From Ridgeia piscesae (Eukaryota; Annelida; Polychaeta; Sabellida; Siboglinidae): DNA of 64,000 nucleotides. The stretch lies in NCBI GenBank assembly GCA_025642075.2, contig JAODUO010000148.1:176001-240000 (forward strand), read 5' to 3'. Position 1 is the first letter of the stretch; each line of letters begins with the position of its first letter. The position numbers and the translations under genes were made by a program. Below are positions 10,770-22,792 of this stretch, one piece after another. A model generated the notes under the pieces. The model had not been told where the DNA came from, did not search any database, and saw only the letters and a program-made list of their open reading frames with translations.

Positions 10770-11565
10770 CGAAAACGGCGTCTTGCCCCATATGTGGGGC
10801 AAGTCACCCATCAGGATGGGGCAAGATGCCTTTCCAAAACTCGTTGAATAATTACAAAATGCGAGTTAGTGTGGATGGTATGTGGTGGGTGGGATGTGCT
10901 TTGGTGGGTGGGTGGGTGTGTATGTTGCGTGTTATGTATCCTCTTATTTACATTTGACGTAGGCATGCAGTTGAATAAATACCAACATCCATAGTGTTGT
11001 GAAATACATTTAAGCAGGCATGCAACAAGTTCTTACAAAAAAAAAAAACCGAACAATCTACACAATTATGAAGTGTGTTTTTATACGGCGATGACGATAC
11101 CCAGACTGCTGTTTCCTGTTTTCTTGACTTGCTGCGTGCTGTTGATGTTTTTGGCAAATGATCTTATCCCATTCAAAAAAGGCGTCTTGACCCACGGCAT
11201 GTGCGCTAGTAAAATAGCTGTATGTTGTATACAGCTGAATTATCGCACATTTAACTGTTACCAAATGTTAGTCGATATCCTAAGAGATGACTAAATGTCA
11301 TGGTTATTTGTGATAATCCCCGTGTTTTACAATGATGTAGGGAATGACATTTTTGACTATTTTACACTTACAAAGCAACCATGTCAAATTTTTTACGCAC
11401 GATTGTAAAATCTGGCTTCCTTTTATGTTTCTTTTCATCCGCTGTGTGACAGCACGGATATACAAAAACCTTAGTGGCGATCTGAGCCGTTATTATGTAG
11501 ATAGGACGGGTGGGCGTATCGCCTCGTATAGGCGCCTTACCCCACCCTACCTTACCTCTAAAGCA
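10770..11565. mobile_element. Possible degenerate MITE region with ggggcaaga/tcttgcccc hairpins
   Basis: The left part (about 10778-10832) has gcgtcttgccccatatgtgg followed by ggggcaag and a later ggggcaagatgcc, an inverted pair. The right part (about 11505-11560) has gggcgtatcgcctcgtatag and gcgccttaccccaccctacc. Ends and target duplication could not be fixed, so this is a tentative call. Confidence 0.3.
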
Positions 11566-11802
11566 AATGTTGTTGTTGTTGTTTGAAATGCAACAGCAAC
11601 ACCGACTAATCTTGCCTTAGGTAGATTTATAAACAATGTTTTAATGTACAGTTATTTTTAACTTCCAGTTAACTTAATAGCAGCATATATAACGACTCTG
11701 CGAACAATCTCATTGACGTAGGATGGGTCGAGGCCGATGTGGGCCGACATTGACATGGTAATGAATTTAGAAAGCGCAAAAGTACGTAGACATGCATTCA
11801 TC

Positions 11803-11941
<139 letters not shown>

Positions 11942-12030
11942 ATAGGCCGGCCATTTAATTATACATAACGATTAATACAAAGGAGCATCACTTTAACAAA
12001 TGACGTGGGCCGAGATCGACGTGGGCCGAG

Positions 12031-13110
12031 AGATATACATACACTAAGTTAAACAAAAATCACTTGCATTCCTCTAACAAAGAAAATTCACTAAACAAAC
12101 GCGCAGATCTCGACGGCGCGATTCAACCTCTCCGATGTCAGCGATGTACCAGTGATCATGAACAATCTGACGTCAATGTTCGCAGATGACACCAAGCTCT
12201 ACGCAACACTCATAGGTGATATCAACTCGTCAAAATTCTCTGTAAGAAGACCTGACAAAGCATCGGGAATGGTCAATGAAGATGCAAATGACTTTCCATC
12301 CAGATAAATGCCATATTCTGCATCTCAGACATTCGAACCCACAGAAGAGTTACCACATGACCAATGCCAGTGGAAACATGCACATGTTAGATGCAGTAAC
12401 GTCATAACAAAGACCCTGGAATTACCATTGACCAACCACACTGAGAACGCTATTAATCAGCCTTGACTATGCAAACCGGACAAAAGCATTTGACAAAACT
12501 ACATCAATAGAGAAATTGCAACATCACAAAATAAACCTTGAGACGGTCTCAATGCTCAATATTGGGCAAGTATTGACCGGACTTACGCGATGTTTTAACA
12601 ATAATAACTAAAACAATAACATTGTTATTTTTTAATGCAACAAAACCTTTTTCTACAACAAAATATTTCCCATATATTCATATTCTGTTTAAAGTTCAGT
12701 GATTTATTGTTCCGATAATTAATAAAGTGTTTTGTCTAAAAATTATTATTATTACATATCTGGTGGTGGAAATATCATTCATAAGTAGAAAAATAGCTTG
12801 AGTAATATTTTATTATGCATAATATCCGTGTATGTGCTGAATGAAAATGTATTGTTAGGTCGTAATAATTTTACCATTTTAATTATTTATTACTATTAAC
12901 CATATCTTTTCATTCATATATCAGTTTATAAATATTCGCATGCACCTGTCTAACAGTAATTTGTGTAAAGCTAACTTATATGGCGGTTTTACGGTACCGC
13001 GGAGCAGCCGAAGAAGTTGCCGTCGAGATCTGTCCGTTTGTTTTATGAATTTTCTTCGTTAGAGGAATGCAAGTCAATTTTATTTGTAACGTGGTGTATG
13101 TATGTATATG
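12031..13110. mobile_element. Fold-back pair of about 90-bp inverted arms around a LINE fragment
   Basis: The arm at about 12031-12117 and the reverse complement of about 13019-13110 share cttgcattcctctaac, gaaaattca and cagatctcgacggc, with a few mismatches and indels. They enclose about 0.9 kb that includes a LINE fragment and AT-rich sequence. This may be a fold-back element or two oppositely oriented copies of one repeat. No target duplication was identified. Confidence 0.6.
12120..12510 (+). pseudogene. LINE reverse-transcriptase fragment with FADD motif
   Basis: The plus-strand translation gives NNLTSMFADDTKLYATLIGD, the reverse-transcriptase catalytic F-A-D-D block. A shifted frame continues with MQMTFHPDKCHILHLRHSNP, the usual following segment (F-x-P-x-K-C). 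Frame changes and stops show it is dead. Confidence 0.8.
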
Positions 13111-13881
13111 TGCGTAAGATAGGTGAGGAGAAGCTTGGCGGCTGTTGGTGGTCGTTTTCATGGTTAGGTCAATCCAACCCGGTCGTCTAGCATCCGCACT
13201 GTTTCTTTGAGTTTGAGTGTGACTGCGTCAACAAATCCACTGGACCACTGTTTCAGTTCTGGTCGACTCAAAGCCAAAGGGTAACACAAAAAGACAGCTT
13301 ACTGGGAAACAGTGTATGAGGAACAGTGTGGCATATTGCTGTCACGATTTCGTTGTAAACTGATGTAAGGCACTGTTAACGAACTGTTTGGGCTGGCTCT
13401 CTGTTATGACAGCTAAACCAGTAGATGGCACCATGACGTATTACTTTTTCAAAGTGCAGATAGAAGCTGGGGTATGATTGGTTGCATCGAACAAAATGGT
13501 CCCATTCATGGTGGTGCCGGTGGTTTTGCTAGAGTTTTCCATTTTAAGACCACTTTCTCAGTAATTAACCACTGATGTGAATTTTTTTATTGTATATGTA
13601 ATTGGTTAGTTTGTGTAAACTCTTTTAGGTGCATAACACCAAACCGTTGACTTGTTTACCCTTTAAACTTGTATAGCGCTTTGCTATGCATTGAACAAGC
13701 TCTAGAGCTGCTATCCTTGGGCTGATGCACCTTCAGGATTATATGTCGCTATATTTAGCGAATAGCACAGTGGCCGGATGCTTACTCAGCCACTGTGTCG
13801 TTCATACTATGTCGCCTGCCCCGAGGAAGGGTAGGGGCCAACATCACCAGCAAAGTACTACAAAGGCAATTTATACAAAGT

Positions 13882-13884
<3 letters not shown>

Positions 13885-13923
<39 letters not shown>

Positions 13924-13936
13924 CTATCAACAAATA

Positions 13937-14007
<71 letters not shown>

Positions 14008-14040
14008 TGTGTGTGTGTGTGTGGTGTGTGTGTGTCGTCG
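13885..14040. repeat. (TA)n and (TG)n microsatellites
   Basis: Two TA tracts are separated by a short tgttgctatcaacaa near-palindrome and followed by a TG tract. Ile/Tyr frames across it are artefacts. Confidence 0.95.
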
Positions 14041-14477
14041 TGCGTGAGTGCGTGTGTGCTCCCTAGAGGTAAAACTCACATTGTTTCATTCATATTGTTC
14101 GCCCATGTGTAGAGTACAATTCTGGTGGTATTATACAAAAATCCACATTAAAATGATTATACATGCATATTGCATATCACCTACTGATGTACAGTGCTGT
14201 CAGTCGTCTGTTAGGAATATATGGTGTAATCCTATTTAGATTTAAATGTGTGTGTATATATTCTTGATAACTCTGTTACCTAGGGGTTTTTTTTTTTAAA
14301 ATTTCCCCTAATTCAAAACTTCTGGCTTAATTTTAAGATTCACCTGGATTGAAAAAACGGGTAAAAATACTTTTTTGTAATTTTTGGTAAAACTTAATCA
14401 ATTGTACATATGTTTATTTTGAAATTTATTTGGTCAAAAGTCACGTGTACTTGTACCTTTTTATTGTCTGGAAAAAA

Positions 14478-14715
14478 GTTATTGAATTCAATTGAATACA
14501 TGCAATTGAATTGAATTGTTGGAATAAAGTTATTGAATTCAATTGAATACATGCAATTGAATTGAATTGGATTGGATTGGATTGGATTGGATTGGATTGG
14601 ATTGGATTGATTGAATTGGATTGGATTGAATTGAATTGAATTGAATTGAATTGAATTGAATTGAATTGAATTGAATTGAATTGAATTGAATTGAATTGAA
14701 TTGAATTGAATTGAT
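14478..14715. repeat. Pentanucleotide (TTGAA/TTGGA)n array with a duplicated leader
   Basis: Two copies of a 40-bp block containing attgaattcaattgaataca (about 14478-14517 and 14529-14569) are followed by ggatt and then gaatt pentamer runs. Confidence 0.95.
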
Positions 14716-14840
14716 CGAATTGCATGAATATCCCCTGTAATTATTTTAGATTATTTATCATATATGTCACTGTATCAATGCAATCTGGGCTCATTGCATA
14801 TTACATCGGGCATTCCGAGACCGGCACTAGTCTATACCCG

Positions 14841-14850
14841 CACACACACA

Positions 14851-14942
<92 letters not shown>
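14841..14942. repeat. (CGCA)n / (CA)n microsatellite
   Basis: A tetranucleotide CGCA run passes into a CA dinucleotide run. Confidence 0.95.
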
Positions 14943-14943
<1 letters not shown>

Positions 14944-15299
14944 ACACACACTTGTTCTAGAACTGAATTAGTCTATTAAAATAAGTTCGAAACATTCAAA
15001 ATGATTGTTTTAATGTATCCAAGACTTTTAGTTTTCTTTCGTTATTTATTGATCTACGTATAATCCTCAACCGAATGAGGTTTACGCGGAGAAAACGCAG
15101 AAGGAACACCGAAATTTCAGCACAAATAGTGTTTTTATTATCCGTGAGATGCCGCTAGTGTCGTCGACTGTAACCATGGTAACACTTGACAGCCGCACGC
15201 GCGGATGATTCTTAACAGTTTACTTTATAAAATGCCGTATAATATTTGCACTCCAACGTAGTTTTGTGTAGTTTAAAATAATTGTTTTATTTCCTTTCG

Positions 15300-15538
15300 T
15301 TTTTACACATTATTATGGATGATAATAACGTCGCTCCGTGAACTATTTTTATGAAGCGGATGAGTAGACAGGTGACACGCCCACGTTGATTATGGCGGCC
15401 AATGGTGGTATGAGCGTGGCTCGAAATGTAATCGGAACGTCTTACGGTTCGTTGTCAGCATCGGGATATGTATTGAAATGGCATTAAACGCATAAGCTGG
15501 ATTCCGAGCGGTCAGATCGGCCGAGGGGCTCGGGGAAG
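15300..15538 (+). promoter_or_regulatory. Probable promoter and untranslated first exon of the ZDHHC1-like gene
   Basis: A locally CpG-richer stretch ends in ctcggggaag|gtgagtg, a near-perfect 5' splice site (GT at 15539). It is the best upstream donor before the coding exon at 19373, which is preceded by an in-frame TGA at 19364 and by candidate acceptors at 19304-19305 (tatatttctag) and 19371-19372. The first exon is therefore likely non-coding. Transcript data would be needed to place the start, so the extent is a guess. Confidence 0.35.
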
Positions 15539-18173
15539 GTGAGTGTATAAAATGTATATGATATATAATGCTATTACAATTTCCGTGTTGCAATCAGTTG
15601 TGAAATTCAGATTCACTGTGATTGTTGTCAGTGCTGGCGTACAACGCTGAAAATGACAGCAGCAGGCTTGTCACTCCCGGCGACAGTGAGTGAATCGCTA
15701 GTTGGTAGTGGATGATGCGACACATATCACTGTAAGATATCTTTGTAATCACAACAATCATACAGTAATGCTAGCGTGTTGCTGCGCGGTTTTACGGTCA
15801 CTGACATTGTCAGCGAATTGATTTTGTACGCTCATGCGTGTAAATTGTAATATCATGGGCATCACCCCGACATGGTGTTGTGTATCACTGTGATGTGGCT
15901 TGTGTATCACCGTGCACTCGCTGACTTAAAGCAGTTATTAATTGCTGTGCCTTTGCTTTGCCTTTAGCCTGGACAATGCATGCATGTACATAATATTATG
16001 ACATGACACCAGACCAATGATGCAGTGTTTATTATTAACTCTTGGACTTTACTAGCTGGGCCATGGGACCGGGTAGATAGCATTCTCATTTTACACCCTG
16101 CTGTGCAGTGGACAGACAATTTGATGATGGTAGCTGACCATGCATTATGTTCATTAAAATTTGGATATATTGACAACTGATGCATGAAAATAAATAAATT
16201 GCATTGTATATGGAATGATTGTATGGATAAAATGGGTTCCCAGATAAAATATGCTATTGAAATTTCAGTGTTGCAATCAATTACATACATTTCAAATCTT
16301 GTTCAAAGCAAACTTCAACAATTATGATGACAACATAAAATCACAGTTTTATCATGCCATATACCAGGGATCTTGTGAAACTAACATAATATGGTGGTGC
16401 CCAGTGGTCAAAGATATGCAGGTTTTAAAAATTATTTTAAATATACCTTGGCTCCATGCAGAGTCCATGCTTATCAAATCATGGTGACATATCTTTTAAA
16501 TGGTATGTTCTTAGTTTGGGCAATGGTTATCGTTTCAGCCCCTTTCAGTCTGAGGGACACTGATTTTTTTGCAAACATAGAAAATGGATGGAATTCAGAA
16601 CATCTACCAAATCAATTTTGATTTAATCAACATGATTTAATTTTTAAAAATTACACTTTTGTGTATATAAACAATATTAAAAACAATGGATGAACAGGTA
16701 TTTTGATATGACTTCTAATCAACATTTATAAAGTCAAGCTGGCAGTAAAAGTTAGATCTGTTAGTAAACAGGCCAACGCATGACTGCAACATTATAAGTT
16801 TACATTATTCATTAAATGTAGTACTGTTATGCCCATAAAGTACACTAACACATAAACTTTTTGTATACATGTGTCAAATCAATTCTTATTAAAAATTATA
16901 CATAATTTATAGAGATAAAGTAGCACATGCCTTGACATTAGAGTTTAGTACATACTGGCCTGGGGGGAACAGAGTTGCAAAGTTATTGGTCCACCAAAAA
17001 GTTACTGCCCCAAATGTTATCAAATACAAAATGTTGATACCTAGGTACCTGTTGTATTACTAGAAGTCCACAAAGGTTTGCTACAAACGATGTCATTCAG
17101 ACTTGCTGACGTTCTTATTTGCCATATTTGGGCATATTAATTTTCATAGTAAGAAGAGAAAATGCAAAGCTAAACAAACTTTTTTAATTGTGTGGTGATT
17201 GCTATTAAAAAACAAATCTGAGGTTTCATTTGCAATAAGAAATTTTTGCATACTTTAAAAAAAAGTAATTTCAGACCAAAATAACCAACATAAAATAAAC
17301 CATCTGCATCAAAAGCAACAGTTAACTGTCAGCATTGTGTTATTTCTCTGTACATATATCACAGTACATATATCACCTAGTAAAGTTGGTTTAAATTCAA
17401 AGAATACTATAAAATACCTGATTAAATACACTTTTTATATTTAATGGTCATTGACCATTTTTCCATTAAGATTTTGTTTTTGCATTGCAACTAAAGTAAG
17501 TGATGGTGAACTTGTGAAGTACCTAGATTTATGGCATGAGAGTGGCTTAAAATGTTAGCTGGTTTTCTGGAGTCAGCACATCAAAAGCATTTCTTGTTTT
17601 GGCTGTACCTGAGGCTCAACCCAAAGGCTGGTAATTTTTTCAGGCATACATGATACTGTTATAAATTGCCAACTGAATGCTGATACCACACAAGTACCGC
17701 CATCATGTGCATGTATTACCTTCATGACTGGCTTTAGTAAGCTATGCTACAGTGTATTACAAATTTACAAGATCCACCACGTCTTTAGCCCTGCTAAAGA
17801 GTGGTGGAACGTAACAATACCACAAATTGCATTGATGACACTCTATTATAATAATGGCATATGTACATATATTTTATCATGCAGGCATCTGTTAAGATTA
17901 CACACCATTATTGTTATCCATAGCCAAATTGTAATAAGATCACTTATTGGGTGAAAATAAGTAATGATTATTTATTTTAGTATATAATTAGCCGATCACA
18001 TTGAACACAAATCACATTGAACACAAAATATAAGTTTGGTGGATACATATATGCACAGCTGAATTTTAGAAGCCAGTGTTTAATTATAAAATAAATATAA
18101 TAAAAGAAACATAATTGGTAGAAATAATAAATAAAAAGAATACATTTTCTATGAAAGGTTGGGATGACGGACA

Positions 18174-18588
18174 CAGGGTTGAAAAAAATCATGATTAAAA
18201 AATCAAAAACAGATCAGATATTTTATTTCAATCAGATGTTTTAAAATTTAAATAAGATTTAATTTGTTTTTAAATAAACTTGGAGCTTCTGAATTGAAAA
18301 CTTGCTTCCTATTAAACATCAGCTTAAATCTGCTTATATATATGCTCTGCCTATAGAGCCCTTTTTATGATGCCAGATCTCCATTGACCAATCACTTTGT
18401 ATGGATGTGGCCATGTGGGGGTTATATACTTAGACCTATAGATGCATGAGGCAAAGCAAAGCATTCTACCCAGCCAAAAGCAGATTCATATAAATCAGCA
18501 ATACAAAAAACAGATTAAAAAAATCAATGATTTTTTTGAGTGGTTTAAATCATGATTTAAATCAAATGATTTAAATCAAACAACCCTG
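18174..18588. mobile_element. hAT-like MITE, 415 bp, with 8-bp target duplication
   Basis: The element begins cagggttgaaaaaaatcatg and ends with tgatttaaatcaaacaaccctg-type sequence, so the termini are inverted copies of cagggttg. It is flanked by gacggaca (18166-18173) and gtcggaca (18589-18596), an 8-bp target duplication with one mismatch, as in hAT elements. There is no coding capacity. It lies in intron 1 of the ZDHHC1-like gene. Confidence 0.8.
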
Positions 18589-19372
18589 GTCGGACACATG
18601 ACTGAGTACAGAGGCCCGTCAGGCTTGTATAATATAAAAAATGGTGGCTCAATCTAGCAAGCAGCCAAAAAAAGACACCTGGGTTTGATGTAGCGTATAT
18701 TGCAACAATATGGAAATTAGTCAGAGAAGTAACTGTTTTCTAATTCCTATAATTGTGACATATATATTGCTGATTGGCAATATTTGTAGGAACTTGCACT
18801 TCCTCAGCATCACTAAAATATTTTGCCATCATCCATGTCTACTTTGGTATTTGTGATGAAACACCAGTTTTAAATAGCCACTCAGTGGCCTGGGAAAATT
18901 GTAATACCCATTTGGACTTCCAAATTTACACCTTGGTAAAAAAATATTTCACATTGCCCACAACATACCCTGATGTAGCAAGCCAATGAAATTCTAGGAA
19001 GATTATATGTTCACATAAAACAAGGAATTTTTAAAAATAATTTTTCCAAAGCTTTGATTCGCTGTAACAGTTGCATGAGAAAGTGACAATTTTGGTGGAA
19101 AAATGAATGTTTGGCAAAGGAGTACATTTCCAAACTGACTTTTGGATAAGTAAAGGAAACGGTTGGCTGATTTCCATGACAGAAACCAGTTGAATATTTA
19201 ACAAGGTGTGTGTGTGTGTGTTTGTGTGTATGACATTGTATGTATCATACTAATTTTTATATTTCAATAATATATTTATTTTTTTAAATTTTAATATATT
19301 TCTAGTGTAAATGCTGTAATAGTTGTCTTAGAAGTGTACCACTCTTGTACTATGTCGCCGCGCTGACTTCAG

Positions 19373-19549
19373 ATGGGTGCGACCAACAACAGCAACAGTA
19401 CGTCAAGGCAGAGTCGCTACAACGGCTGGTCGTGGCCTCCCCATCCCTTCCAGCCCATCGCGTGGGGCTGCCTCATCTACCTCTCCATCTTCTACTTCAG
19501 TACCATAGAACCAGGACTGCTGCAACCAGGCCGGATAGCTGGTTACGCT
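19373..19549 (+). CDS. ZDHHC1: ZDHHC1-like coding exon 1
   Basis: It encodes residues 1-59, from [20 protein letters not shown] to GRIAGYA, including the first membrane helix. The start was chosen because an in-frame TGA lies nine bases upstream and the family motif [11 protein letters not shown] follows at once. The donor is GCT|GTATCC in phase 0. The open frame continues past the donor, but family alignment shows the exon ends at GYA. Confidence 0.9.
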
Positions 19550-22500
19550 GTATCCTTTCTGCACCTACTCCCGCTGTTTACCTGTTCAGACGAGTTGCTC
19601 TACGATGATATGGATATGACTGATATAAACAACACATTCACTTGGTACTTTTGGTGGGCAACAGTGGCACTAATATTTCTCTTAAATATTTCCATCGTAT
19701 TACACAAAACACATCACGAGTGAATAAGCCTGGCCACCCTTGTTTCTAAATTACTATTTATGACTTTGTTTATTGTCAGTCACAAATATTTTTTTTTTGT
19801 AGACATGTTCATGGTTTTTCACTTACATACGTGCAAGCCAGTTGAGATGTGTGACCAATGCACAGATCATGACCTGAATGAACTATGTACAACCATCCAT
19901 GTGATATCCATTTTTAAAGCATAACTGACAATATCTATAATTTCGGAAGCCCATTTTTTGTCCTTTTTTACTATCCCTCCAGTGATAATTTGACCCGTCC
20001 AAATGATGTCTGGACGGGTCTCTACATAAAACTATGCTACAATGTATACTTCTGAGTAATGATTGTTCAAAAAGGCAGTCGTTTTTTGATGGCATATAAT
20101 GTGTTAAGATTTAAGAATGTTGCCATGCTTGCTATTAATTAATGAACAACATGGAGAAACATGTATGCATGCCAGCACATTTAAATGTCCATTATGTGTG
20201 CACATACGTCAGCAGCACATTTGATACAGTTGGTATTATTTCATTTGATCCTGTCTTTGTATTCATGAATAAATTGATGATACAGAAGCCATGCAGCCAT
20301 ATAAAATATCATGTAATTGTTCGAGGTGTAAACATTTAAACTGTATTTAATGTGTAATATCTAGGCAATCCCTGTAGTTCTGGTTTTCTGTCTAATTTGT
20401 AAACATAATCTCCACCTATATGACTAATAACAGTGTTCACACATCACCAGGCTGACCTTTATGCAAGTTAACAGTTGCCAGTCCAAAATGTTGTGGTAGA
20501 CACACGCATGTTACTGTTAGCCGACACACTTACAAGCCAGTTGAGATGTGTATTTATTATACTATTATAACCTGAAATAACAGTAAACACAATATATAAT
20601 TTATGAATAATCATTTGCTCATTATTTTACCTGTCCTGTGGTATTTTTACCTGTCCAAAACATGTTTGACCTGTCCAAATGACGGGTGGCCATGAAGCAA
20701 TGGCACTATGCACAGCTAGTGTCAACACAACCAAGTGCTAAGTGGCAAATAGATTGTATAAGTAGCCGAACACAAGTTTGTCATTTCATTGCAGTCAGTT
20801 TTCTCGATTAATTATTTATTTTCTAGATTGACCGTGTAGGACTAATAATGTTTCCATTATCCTTACTTCGTTTATACAACTAAAAATTACCAATTGTCCA
20901 GTCTGATCAATAATATCATGTATTGATCTCTCCCAGCTCAATTATCTTTGCCTTTTCTCATCCGTCCACTTATGAGTAGTTTAACATACATGAATAGAAA
21001 TATGCCCAATTATGTTTACACACATGCCTAGCTCAGCGCAGCCCTTCCTACTTATAGTGCAGGTCAAAGGTCAAGTGGAATCATCAGTAATATTGTAATA
21101 CAAACATGGTGCACCTTGTGAATATGTTTGTTGAGCATGCTGTCTTTCCCCTCTTTAGTCTTAACTATTGTGGTCACATCAATCTGCCTTCAATGTTGTG
21201 GTCTGTCCCCATGAGAACTCTTTGGTGGGACAAATGTTATGTCCCTTTCTAAGAGTTGTACATTTTTTTGTCGTTTCATACATCTTGCATCTCGGTCCAG
21301 TCGGGTGCAGTATCAACCAGTTTTGACTTGACAGCAGAATATCTACGATCTTGTAAGCAATGGTGGCTATAAGCAGCTGAAGATTGTTCACACATCAGTT
21401 TACTATGCTAACATGTAGTCACACAAGAACAAGTCAAACTTGTCCATAGCACTGTTTCCCTAAATACATTGCTTTTCAGCCTCGGGCACATGTGTAATTA
21501 CACTTAAGATCACTGGTGGCCAACACAGATGGCGTGTGCTGTGGCCATTAATGTAATCAACATGCACTGTGTTAACTGTTTTTGTGGCAGGCAAAATGAG
21601 TTAATGAGGACATTGTGTCATTACAATTTGCTGTTTCACACATGGTGTCAAAGCAGATGGACATGTTTAGCAGTGAGGATGTGGCCCAGGTAGTTAGGCT
21701 GTTAAACCAAGCAGGATGTGAGCTGTAACCAGCTAGACAGGTGACTGAGGTGGCTATGTCCAGCAGGATGTGACTTAGTGATACCTGACCAATGCAGGCA
21801 CTACCAAGTGTATGTGGTTGTCACTGGTTAGTCCATTGTCTACTGAGATTTCAGGTGCAGCAGTGTTTAATGACATTTAATAGTGTTACATACTTACATG
21901 ACGTCTCTGATAAATGGTAGTTCAGTTAAAGTGAAGGAGTCTGCTCTTCTATACAGCGTAGTCTACATTATTATAAATTTATAAGAAAGTACATAACATG
22001 CAAAAATGTTCATCCAAAAATACAGAAAAATGTTTCTCAATGTAGTTGTACTGAACAAACAGTTGTCATTCATGTCGTAAATCTGAGACGTGAATCAGGT
22101 TTAGGCAGTTTATTTCCAAATAGCACTTTTAAAATGTAAAAACATTTCTGGCATTGTGGTGTCAGTAACTCAGGTACTCTTCAAAATTGCTTCAGATACT
22201 TTTTACTTGATACATTTTTGCTTGACTGCCCCCTACATACAGCGCTTTATGCAGGATGAAATCTTTGCCAATCACACGTATTTTGGTGGACACATGGATG
22301 TTAACTGCTAAGCCAGTTTAAAAACTTTAAATGTGTTTGATGACCTGAAATGGACTACAAACACACATGTGACACCATTTACACTCACTTTTAATGCATA
22401 ACTGACAATATCTGTGGTTTTGGAAGACTTTTGCTCCTCCATTTTATTGTTTTCCATCTACCATCCATCTACCATCATACCATGTGAGTTTTACCCATCC

Positions 22501-22648
22501 AAATGATGGGTGGATGGGTCTCTGTCTAAAGTTATTCCTAGTCCTACATACACACAAAACAAAGAAATCAGAAACATTACAAAAAAGACAACTCAACAGA
22601 AACCTGTGTGTTAATAACAAAACAAACAGCCAATAAATATTTTGGAAG

Positions 22649-22688
<40 letters not shown>

Positions 22689-22692
22689 CATG

Positions 22693-22747
<55 letters not shown>

Positions 22748-22753
22748 ACAGGC

Positions 22754-22792
<39 letters not shown>

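Noticed and set aside
19373..19723. Reading the first ZDHHC1 exon through to its stop at 19723
   Set aside because: After GYA the sequence stops matching the family, and the exon at 24927 continues the family sequence in phase, so GTATCC at 19550 is taken as the donor.
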